Below are positions 1 through 5,395 of a stretch of DNA of 7,971 nt, piece by piece (the stretch's first letter is position 1; each line of letters starts with the position of its first letter). The stretch is taken from the NCBI GenBank assembly GCA_021799945.1, contig JAJYZK010000132.1, positions 1 through 7,971 of the forward strand, in the 5' to 3' direction. The stretch is from Acidobacteriota bacterium (GTDB lineage Bacteria > Acidobacteriota > Terriglobia > Terriglobales > Acidobacteriaceae). Position numbers and translations under genes: made by a program. The notes below the pieces were generated by a model. That model was not told where the DNA came from and did not search any database. It saw only the letters and a list, made by a program, of their open reading frames with translations.

Positions 1-56
1 TGATCGTTTTCCGCCCGCCGCCGTTCAATCTCCGCCTTCAGTTCCTCTTCGGACAT
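1..56 (-). CDS. 5' end of an unidentified gene, cut by the left edge
   Basis: Reading leftward on the minus strand, an ATG at 56-54 opens a frame that stays open to the edge, giving MSEEELKAEIERRRAEND. The start is supported by a strong Shine-Dalgarno sequence, AAAGGAGA, with about 6 nt to the ATG. The 18 visible residues are highly charged and have the heptad-like spacing of a short amphipathic or coiled-coil helix. Many small bacterial proteins begin with a similar E-E-L-K-A-E-I-E-R helix, so no family can be named. The gene is divergent from the transaldolase-like gene, with 187 bp between the two start codons. The start and RBS are seen directly; the function is unknown. Confidence 0.6.
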   Translation of the reverse strand, partial: MSEEELKAEIERRRAEND

Positions 57-68
57 GCCGTTCTCCTT

Positions 69-96
69 TGTGCAAGCTTGCCTGTGCAAGCTTGCC
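69..96. repeat. Tandem 14-bp duplication containing two palindromes
   Basis: The 14-mer TGTGCAAGCTTGCC occurs twice in perfect tandem (69-82 and 83-96). Each copy contains the perfect 10-bp palindrome GCAAGCTTGC (72-81 and 86-95), centre to centre 14 bp. It lies directly upstream of the ribosome binding site of the left-edge gene, in the region shared by two divergent genes. It could be a paired operator, a pair of small RNA stems in the leader, or a chance replication-slippage duplication. Function is not established. Confidence 0.6.
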
Positions 97-233
97 GCCA
101 CCAGTCTAGAGCTTTTTCCGGCATTTTTCATGGAATCGGAGAGCCCGGCGAAGGGGCTGCCGGCATTCCGTATAAGCGCTTTGATAAACTCGGGTTGGCG
201 GGGGCGCAGCACCCTTCGCCGGCGGGCGATGGT

Positions 234-238
234 GGAGG
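234..238 (+). promoter_or_regulatory. Ribosome binding site deciding the transaldolase start
   Basis: GGAGG with 5 nt to the ATG at 244. The frame is open further upstream, with ATGs at 55 and 229, but neither has a comparable site. The residues just after 244 are where similarity to transaldolases begins, so this site favours 244 as the start. Confidence 0.6.
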
Positions 239-243
239 AGGCA

Positions 244-1332
244 ATGAGTGTCGGCGCGGCGTTGAGTCCTTTGCAGGAAATGTCTCGGAGCACTCCCACG
301 GTATTGTGGAACGATTCCGCTTCAGTGCGCGAGCTGAGCTACTCGATGGAGCACGGCGCGGTGGGCGCTACCTGCAACCCGGTCATCGCGGTGAGCGTGC
401 TGAAAAAGGAGATTGACGGCTGGACCGACCGCATCCGCTCCATGGCCCGGCAATTCCCCCACGCAACGGAAGATGAACTCGGCTGGCGGGTGGTGCGGGA
501 GATGTCTATCCAGGCCGCCGCGCTACTGGCGCCCGTCTTCGAGGCGCAGGGCGGACGCAACGGAAGGCTCTCCATCCAAACGGATCCCCGGTTCTTTCGC
601 GATTCCCAGGCCATCCTGCGTCAGGCCGGGGAATTCGACGCGCTGGCCCCCAACATGATCGTAAAGATTCCGGTTACCGCTGCCGGAATAACGGCGATCG
701 AGGAAGCGACCTACCGGGGCATCAGCATCAACGCCACAGTCTGCTTTACGCTGCCGCAATGCGTCGCGGTGGCCGAGGCGGTGGAGCGCGGACTGAAGCG
801 CCGGGAGCGCGACGGCAGTCCGATCGCCCAGATGGGTCCGGTGTGCACCATCATGGTCGGCCGCCTGGACGACTGGCTCAAAGTGGCGGCCGAAAAAGAG
901 GGGATCACCACCGACCCCGGATATCTGGAGTGGGCCGGCGTCGCGGTCTTCAAAAAGACCTATCGCCTTTTTCGCGAGCGCGGCTATCGCCTCCGGCTGC
1001 TCTCGGCGGCATTCCGGAACCACATGCACTGGAGCGAGTTCATCGGGGGCGATGTGGTGATCTCTCCTCCGCATTCCTGGCAGGTGCGCTTCAACGCCAG
1101 CGGCATCGCGCCGATTCCCCGCATGGACGCGCCGGTCGAAGAGCGGATTGTGGATGAGCTCGGCAGGAAGTTTGTGGATTTCCGCCGGGCTTACCATGAG
1201 GGCGGGCTTGCGGTGGAGCAATTCGATTCCTTCGCCCCGTGCCTCCGCACGCTACGGCAGTTCTGCGCCGCCTGCTCCGACCTGGACAGCCTGATCCGCG
1301 ATTTTCTGCTGCCGAACCCCGATGCCGCCTGA
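244..1332 (+). CDS. Transaldolase-family protein (Schiff-base aldolase)
   Basis: A 362-residue cytoplasmic TIM-barrel enzyme of the transaldolase family. By eye against E. coli TalB, the catalytic set is: Asp24 in WNDS (TalB D17), Asn45 in TCNP (N35), Lys141 in IVKIPVTA (Schiff-base K132), Asn163 and Thr165 in INAT (N154, T156), Arg207 in VGRLDDW (R181) and Arg258 in AFRN (R228). Two positions differ: Gln112 replaces the TalB catalytic Glu96, as in fructose-6-phosphate aldolase, and Met204 sits at TalB Phe178. It is longer than TalB (317 aa), partly through an insertion near residues 182-200. The start at 244 is chosen because of the adjacent GGAGG and because homology begins there. It is convergent with the inositol gene iolD, which suggests but does not prove a role in inositol or related sugar-acid breakdown. 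Family assignment is strong; substrate unknown. Confidence 0.88.
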   Translation: MSVGAALSPLQEMSRSTPTVLWNDSASVRELSYSMEHGAVGATCNPVIAVSVLKKEIDGWTDRIRSMARQFPHATEDELGWRVVREMSIQAAALLAPVFEAQGGRNGRLSIQTDPRFFRDSQAILRQAGEFDALAPNMIVKIPVTAAGITAIEEATYRGISINATVCFTLPQCVAVAEAVERGLKRRERDGSPIAQMGPVCTIMVGRLDDWLKVAAEKEGITTDPGYLEWAGVAVFKKTYRLFRERGYRLRLLSAAFRNHMHWSEFIGGDVVISPPHSWQVRFNASGIAPIPRMDAPVEERIVDELGRKFVDFRRAYHEGGLAVEQFDSFAPCLRTLRQFCAACSDLDSLIRDFLLPNPDAA

Positions 1333-1370
1333 CCGGCGGCGATGCTCGCCCCGCGCTCCAACGCCGCCGG
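1333..1370 (+). terminator. Possible stem-loop after the transaldolase gene
   Basis: CCGGCGGCG (1333-1341) and CGCCGCCGG (1362-1370) form a perfect 9-bp GC stem with a 20-nt loop, starting at the base after the TGA stop. There is no T tract behind it, so a classical intrinsic terminator is not supported. It may slow polymerase or protect the 3' end. Confidence 0.3.
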
Positions 1371-1382
1371 GCATCCGCGGCT

Positions 1383-1565
1383 TATAGCATTTCCCTGAGA
1401 AGTATAGAGCCAGCGAACCAAGAAAATGTCCTCCTGAACGGAGCGCAGCGTAGTGAAGGACCTTGTGTTTAGCCGGCAAACCGCGAGATCCTTCGGTCGC
1501 TGTGGCGACCTCAGGATGACAAGAATGGCGAATATGCACTCTATAGCAATGTGGAAAATGCTCTA
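1383..1565. repeat. 183-bp MITE-like element, copy R1
   Basis: A 183-bp segment matching 4434-4616 at a constant offset of 3051, without gaps and with five mismatches (about 97% identity). Its ends are imperfect inverted repeats of 27 bp: the outer TATAGCATTT-type block and inner TATAGAG at 1383-1409 pair with CTCTATA and AATGCTCTA at 1539-1565. Both ends are bounded by TA. Inside, ATCCT-TC-GGTCGC-TGTG-GCGACC-TC-AGGAT (1488-1517) is a symmetric hairpin. No protein is encoded. It sits between the convergent transaldolase and iolD genes and its inner edge overlaps the iolD stop codon. The architecture fits a non-autonomous TA-targeting element. The transposase family is inferred only from the TA edges. 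Confidence 0.85.
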
Positions 1566-3416
1566 GAAAAACAGGCGCTCCTTCTTCCGGAATTCGGAGT
1601 ATTTTGCGAAAGCGGCCTGCACGCTCTCCGATTCCGAAGTCTCGGCGATCGGCACATCCCACCAAGCTCCGTAGCCGGGAACGCTCTTTTGATAATCGGT
1701 TTCGATCACCACCACGGAGGTTTTGGGCGAGTCGCGCATCTCCAGGACGGCGGTCCGCAATTCCTCCCGGGTGCGAACCTTTACGGCAAGGGCTCCCAGG
1801 CTTGCCGCATTCGCCACGAAATCCACATCGATCCTGTCTCCGCTCAGACTGCCATCCCGTCTCAGGCGATATTCGGTGCCCATGCCCCGGTTCCCGCAGG
1901 AACGGCTGAGACCGCCGATGCTGGAAAAGCCGTGGTTGTCCAAAAGGATGATGTTCAGCTTGACGCCCTCCTGGACCGCGGTCACGATCTCCTGCGCCAA
2001 CATCAGATACGATCCGTCTCCCACCATCACAAAGACATTGCGTTCCGGGGCCGCAAGCTTTACGCCCAAGCCGCCGGCAATCTCGTAGCCCATGCAGGAA
2101 TAGCCGTATTCCATGTGATAGCCCTTGGGGTCGGAGGTGCGCCAGAGCTTGTGCATATCGCCCGGAAGACTGCCTGAGGCGCATACCACCACATCTTTCG
2201 GCCCGGCGATGGAGTTCACCACTCCGATGACTTCGCCTTGACTGACCGGCGGGCCGCAGCGCAGGTTGAAGATGCGGTCCACCTCCTGCTCCCATTCGGC
2301 GCGCAGGTACGCGATGGAAGTCCGGTAGCCCGGCTCGACCCGATAGCCGCGAAGCTCCGCAGCCAACTCCTCCAGACCGGCGCGCGCGTCTCCCACCAGG
2401 GCCAGGCCGGCATGCTTTCCCGCGTCGAACTCGGTGACATTGAGGTTGATAAAACGCACTCCGGGATCCTGAAAGGCTGTTTTTGAGGCGGTGGTGAAGT
2501 CGCTGTAGCGCGTTCCCACGCCCAGGATCAGATCCGCTTCGCGGGCCAGCGCAATGGCCCCCTTGGTTCCCGTAACGCCGGCCGCGCCTAGCTGCTGGGG
2601 ATGGTCATACGGTAGGGAGCCTTTGCCCGCCTGGGTCTCCGCCACGGGGATTCCGGTCTGCGCGGCCAAGTGCGCAAGCGCCTCGCTGGCCTCCGAGAAG
2701 ATCACGCCTCCGCCGGCCACGATCAATGGCCGCCGGGCGGCGCGAATCCAGGAGGCGGCCTGTTCCAGCAGCGAGCGATCGCAGCGCTGGCGCGGGACGA
2801 CCCAGACCCGCTTCCGAAAAAACTCCTCCGGCCAGTCGAAGGCCTCGGCCTGCACATCCTGCGGCAGGCTCACCACCACGGCGCCGGTCTCGGCCGGCGA
2901 GGCAAGCACTCGAAAGGCTTCCGGCAGCGAAGTCAATACCTGCTCCGGACGCTCGATCCGGTCCCAGAAACGGGAGACGGGGCGAAAACAATCGTTGACG
3001 GAAATATCCTGGGTGCTTGCGGACTCCAATTGCTGGAGCACGGGAGCGACATTGCGCCGGGCGAAGATATCGCCGGGCAGCAGCAGAACGGGCAGCCGGT
3101 TGACAGTGGCCAGCGCAGCGCCCGTCAACATATTCGTCGCCCCGGGACCGATCGAGGTGGTGCAGGCCAGGAGGCGCAGCCGATTGCTCATCTTGGCGTA
3201 GGCGGCCGCGGTGTGCACGATGGCCTGCTCGTTCCGCCCGAGGTAATAGGGCAGCGCGGAATATTCCTCCAGCGCCTGGCCCATCCCCGCTACGTTGCCA
3301 TGACCGAAGATGCCGAAGCATCCATCGACAAACCGGTTTTCCCGGCCGTCGCGCGAGACGTATTGCCGCTCCAGAAACTTGACAACGGCTTGAGCCGTGG
3401 TGAGTCGTTGCGCCAT
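1563..3416 (-). CDS. iolD: 3D-(3,5/4)-trihydroxycyclohexane-1,2-dione hydrolase
   Basis: A thiamine-diphosphate enzyme of myo-inositol catabolism (EC 3.7.1.22 family). It hydrolytically opens the ring of 3D-(3,5/4)-trihydroxycyclohexane-1,2-dione to give 5-deoxy-D-glucuronate. The 617 residues are close to the usual IolD length (about 640). Three acetolactate-synthase-like domains are visible: an N-terminal pyrimidine-binding domain with FGHGNVAGMG (residues 37-46) and Glu63 in YLGRNEQA, the conserved ThDP-activating glutamate; a central domain with LIVAGGGV (231-238); and a C-terminal domain with the metal/ThDP motif GDGS (467-470) ending at Asn494. The IolD-type tail AWWDVPIAE (584-592) and KKERLFF end is complete. 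The start has GGAGG at 3424-3428, 7 nt upstream. It lies 90 bp downstream of iolB on the same strand, probably co-transcribed. The TAG stop falls on the edge of repeat R1. Confidence 0.95.
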   Translation of the reverse strand: MAQRLTTAQAVVKFLERQYVSRDGRENRFVDGCFGIFGHGNVAGMGQALEEYSALPYYLGRNEQAIVHTAAAYAKMSNRLRLLACTTSIGPGATNMLTGAALATVNRLPVLLLPGDIFARRNVAPVLQQLESASTQDISVNDCFRPVSRFWDRIERPEQVLTSLPEAFRVLASPAETGAVVVSLPQDVQAEAFDWPEEFFRKRVWVVPRQRCDRSLLEQAASWIRAARRPLIVAGGGVIFSEASEALAHLAAQTGIPVAETQAGKGSLPYDHPQQLGAAGVTGTKGAIALAREADLILGVGTRYSDFTTASKTAFQDPGVRFINLNVTEFDAGKHAGLALVGDARAGLEELAAELRGYRVEPGYRTSIAYLRAEWEQEVDRIFNLRCGPPVSQGEVIGVVNSIAGPKDVVVCASGSLPGDMHKLWRTSDPKGYHMEYGYSCMGYEIAGGLGVKLAAPERNVFVMVGDGSYLMLAQEIVTAVQEGVKLNIILLDNHGFSSIGGLSRSCGNRGMGTEYRLRRDGSLSGDRIDVDFVANAASLGALAVKVRTREELRTAVLEMRDSPKTSVVVIETDYQKSVPGYGAWWDVPIAETSESESVQAAFAKYSEFRKKERLFF

Positions 3417-3423
3417 ACAGACG

Positions 3424-3428
3424 CCTCC
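3424..3428 (-). promoter_or_regulatory. iolD ribosome binding site
   Basis: GGAGG on the minus strand, 7 nt before the iolD ATG. It shows that iolD is translated independently of iolB rather than by coupling across the 90-bp spacer. Confidence 0.6.
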
Positions 3429-3441
3429 AAGCCGTTTACCG

Positions 3442-3490
3442 GCGGTGTGGAAACTCGGTGAGGCCCCCGGCGAAAAGCTGTTTCCACCGC
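3442..3490 (-). other. Inverted repeat in the iolB-iolD spacer
   Basis: GCGGTGTGGAAAC (3442-3454) faces GTTTCCACCGC (3480-3490). The arms pair over 11 bp with a 2-nt bulge around a 25-nt loop. It falls between the iolB stop and the iolD ribosome binding site. It has no T tract, so it is more likely an mRNA-stability or processing stem, or a regulator site, than a terminator. Confidence 0.4.
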
Positions 3491-3506
3491 AGGCTGTTGC
3501 AGGGCG

Positions 3507-4355
3507 CTACTTTCCAACCAGAGGCAGGCGCGGATCCGCCGCCTTCCAGCTTTCGCGCAGCCATCGGTGCTCGGGATCCTCCGGCGCCGCAAGAGCCCGG
3601 GCGCTTCCGGCAAGAAAATTCAAATAGTAAATATCGTATCCCGGTCCGGCGACCACCGGATGATAGCCGTCACGCACCAGCACCAGGTCGCCATCGCGAA
3701 CCTTGAGCACTTCGTCCCGCGGCGCCTGCCGGCTGTAAAGATTCTGGTAGGCGAATCCCCGGCCGTCGCGCATCCGGAAGTAATAGATCTCATCCAGATC
3801 CACCTCGGCCGGGGGCAGGTGCACATCGTGCTTGTGCGGCGGATAGCTGGACCAGTTGCCCCCCGGGGTGTACACCTCGATGACGATGAGTTTGTCCGCC
3901 GGGAATGCGGGAGGAATGACGTCGACAATCTGGCGCGAGGCGTTTTCTCCTCCGCGGAGGCCGACCGTGACCTGCGCGGGCTCAATCAGCGCGGGTTCAA
4001 GCCGGGCCACCGAGGGGACGCGGCAACTGGCGAATTCGCAGAGCGTCTCCGCCCGCAGCGCGGCGCGGCTTCCATGCGGCAAATAAAGAGTATAGGGAAG
4101 GCCATCGAAGACGTTTTTTCGAGCGCCGATTTGCTTGGCTCCGGAACCCCAGTCCGCGGAGCAGCATCCGCCAAGCAGCACCACCGCAACTTCTTCGCCC
4201 TCCGCCCGCAGCTCGCGGAACTCGCCCGGCAAAAGCCGCCAGGAGTCGAAGCTCATCCACTCCCATCCAACCTCTTCGCGCGTAAAAGCCAGCAGCTCTC
4301 CCCCCTCTTCGGGAGCCAGGCGCCGGGAGTGCAGCAGGTTTTTGCGTGAATCCAT
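3507..4355 (-). CDS. iolB: 5-deoxy-glucuronate isomerase
   Basis: The IolB enzyme of the KduI/IolB cupin family (EC 5.3.1.30). It converts 5-deoxy-D-glucuronate, the product of IolD, to 2-deoxy-5-keto-D-gluconate in the cytoplasm. The 282-residue length is normal for the family (about 270). The bicupin fold is supported by the metal-site motifs of the C-terminal cupin: His174 and His176 in YPPHKHD, Glu189 in LDEIYYFR and His232 in GYHPVVAGPGYD, followed by the conserved YYLNFLAG (243-250). The N-terminal half contains the substrate-side GLPYTLYLP segment (85-93). The start has AAGGAG 8 nt upstream. It is the first gene of a minus-strand pair with iolD, so the gene order makes consecutive pathway enzymes. 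Expression presumably starts in the 4356-4460 region, which contains the edge of repeat R2. Confidence 0.95.
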   Translation of the reverse strand: MDSRKNLLHSRRLAPEEGGELLAFTREEVGWEWMSFDSWRLLPGEFRELRAEGEEVAVVLLGGCCSADWGSGAKQIGARKNVFDGLPYTLYLPHGSRAALRAETLCEFASCRVPSVARLEPALIEPAQVTVGLRGGENASRQIVDVIPPAFPADKLIVIEVYTPGGNWSSYPPHKHDVHLPPAEVDLDEIYYFRMRDGRGFAYQNLYSRQAPRDEVLKVRDGDLVLVRDGYHPVVAGPGYDIYYLNFLAGSARALAAPEDPEHRWLRESWKAADPRLPLVGK

Positions 4356-4363
4356 CCAGATCT

Positions 4364-4369
4364 CTCCTT
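4364..4369 (-). promoter_or_regulatory. iolB ribosome binding site
   Basis: AAGGAG on the minus strand, 8 nt before the ATG. It fixes the iolB start at 4355. Confidence 0.6.
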
Positions 4370-4433
4370 GGTGGGCCGCAAAACGGCATGGGCCTCAAAA
4401 CGCTTGGCGTGGGATGCTGCGCAGCCCGCGCCC

Positions 4434-4616
4434 TATAGCATTTTCCTGAGAAGTATAGAGCCAGCGAACCAAGAAAATGTCGTCCTGAACGGAGCGCAGC
4501 GTAGTGAAGGACCTTGCGTTTAGCCGGCAAACCGCGAGATCCTTCGGTCGCTGTGGCGACCTCAGGATGACAAGAATGGTGAATCTGCACTCTATAGCAA
4601 TGTGGAAAATGCTCTA
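4434..4616. repeat. 183-bp MITE-like element, copy R2
   Basis: The second copy of the element at 1383-1565, in the same orientation. Its terminal inverted repeats (4434-4460 and 4590-4616) match at 20 of 27 positions, concentrated in an outer TAKAGCATTTTCC block (K = T or G; 12 of 13 identical) and an inner TATAGAG block. It is bounded by TA on both sides and contains the same symmetric hairpin at 4539-4568. It lies 78 bp upstream of the iolB start, between iolB and the Nudix gene. The two copies therefore enclose iolB and iolD and nothing else. Confidence 0.85.
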
Positions 4617-4716
4617 ATCGCTTAGCAACCCATCATAGAACTTCGTCCATTTGTCCGCAAAGCGAGGGCTCGCCCCCCTGGATGCGAACGCAGAAAGATC
4701 GGACTGGAGCATTCCC

Positions 4717-4736
4717 TTCCTCACGCTCGCGAGGAA
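4717..4736 (-). terminator. Weak stem-loop after the Nudix gene
   Basis: TTCCTC (4717-4722) and GAGGAA (4731-4736) form a 6-bp stem with an 8-nt loop, 26 nt past the Nudix stop codon. No T tract follows, so this is only a candidate 3'-end structure. Confidence 0.2.
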
Positions 4737-4761
4737 TCGCGGAGCCGGCGCGAATCGCCGC

Positions 4762-5316
4762 TCAGTCCTGCGGCGGAGGCGCCGCGCCGCTGCGCCAGAG
4801 CCGATAGCTGGACCACGCGGCGAGCGTGCACACGTCTCGGATTTCTCCCGACCTGAGCTTGTCTTCGAAGGCGCCGATGGGAAGCCGCACCGCTTCCAGG
4901 TCCGACTCCTCGGGATCCCTCTCATGCTCCCCCAGGGTCAGTTCCTCGGCGACGAAGACATGCTGACGTTGGCGCAGGAAGCCATAGGCGATCCACATCC
5001 AGGGCAGTTCGGTCATGGAGCCGGCAATCAATCCGGTCTCCTCGCGTAACTCTCCGCGCGCCAATTCCTCGGGATCGACGTCATCCGACTCCCACCCCCC
5101 TTGCGGCAGCTCCAATACCCGCTCTCCAATGGGGTACCGGAACTGCTCCACAAGCCAGATGTGATCGCCGTCGATGGGCAGGATGATGGCGCAATCCTGC
5201 TTGTCGACGACGCCGTAAATTCCGCGGGATCCATCGCCGCGCTCGATCGCGTCTTCCCGCACGCGCATCCAGCCGTTGCGATATACCTCGCGGGTGGAGA
5301 TCCTGCGAATCGTCAT
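4762..5316 (-). CDS. Nudix hydrolase, ADP-ribose pyrophosphatase-like
   Basis: A 184-residue Nudix-fold hydrolase, probably cleaving a nucleoside-diphosphate compound such as ADP-ribose in the cytoplasm with Mg2+. Visible features are VVDKQDCAIILPID (36-49), the strand VEQFRYPIGERVLELPQG (56-73) and a Nudix box at 74-96. The metal ligands Glu89, Glu92 and Glu93 and the closing Gly95-Leu96 are kept (GELREETGL). Two box positions differ from the G-x5-E-x7-REUxEExGU consensus: Val80 replaces the first Glu and Gly88 the Arg. A G-E-L-R-E-E-T-G core with a longer preceding loop recurs in a known Nudix subfamily, so this need not mean loss of activity. The start lacks a strong RBS (only GAGAG immediately before the ATG). 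It lies 79 bp downstream of the TPR gene on the same strand. The substrate is not determined. Confidence 0.85.
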   Translation of the reverse strand: MTIRRISTREVYRNGWMRVREDAIERGDGSRGIYGVVDKQDCAIILPIDGDHIWLVEQFRYPIGERVLELPQGGWESDDVDPEELARGELREETGLIAGSMTELPWMWIAYGFLRQRQHVFVAEELTLGEHERDPEESDLEAVRLPIGAFEDKLRSGEIRDVCTLAAWSSYRLWRSGAAPPPQD

Positions 5317-5395
5317 GCTCTCAGCATTTCAGGCGCCGGCGGATGCGCGCAAGCGCTCTGCCGGGGGGCGACGGCGCTCTCGCCGGCCTGGGCGG

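Larger units (their letters stand above)
4356..4761. other. 406-bp gene-free stretch between iolB and the Nudix gene
   Basis: It holds three parts. The iolB leader (4356-4433) carries the ribosome binding site. Repeat R2 fills 4434-4616. A residual 145 bp (4617-4761) follows the Nudix stop codon and contains only a small stem-loop candidate. No coding region, tRNA or riboswitch is recognisable. On the minus strand the frame running into R2 reads ADKWTKFYDGLLSD before a TAG, but it has no start or homology I can support. Confidence 0.6.

Noticed and set aside
55..243. Longer N-terminus for the transaldolase-like protein from the ATG at 55 or 229
   Set aside because: The ATG at 55 overlaps the start codon of the divergent left-edge gene, the extra residues look like translated promoter DNA, and neither start has a ribosome binding site like the one before 244.
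523..1221. Open minus-strand frame of 232 codons across the transaldolase gene
   Set aside because: It is a shadow of the GC-rich coding strand, with low-complexity Arg/His/Ala content and no family resemblance. The plus strand carries clear catalytic motifs.
1252..2295. Open minus-strand frame of 347 codons covering the repeat and the end of iolD
   Set aside because: It runs out of frame through iolD and through repeat R1; the same translated repeat tail appears in an open frame across R2, showing it is an artefact of the element.
2605..3461. Long open frames on both strands within iolD
   Set aside because: They overlap a well-supported ThDP enzyme in full and show only Arg/Ala/Gly-rich shadow composition.
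1383..4616. CRISPR array suggested by repeated sequence
   Set aside because: There are only two copies, 3 kb apart and 183 bp long, with genes between them and no regular spacers.
4614..4925. Possible small gene ending ADKWTKFYDGLLSD next to repeat R2
   Set aside because: Most of the frame overlaps the Nudix gene in another frame, and the remaining tail has no start, ribosome binding site or recognisable homology. Its stop is again formed by the repeat edge.
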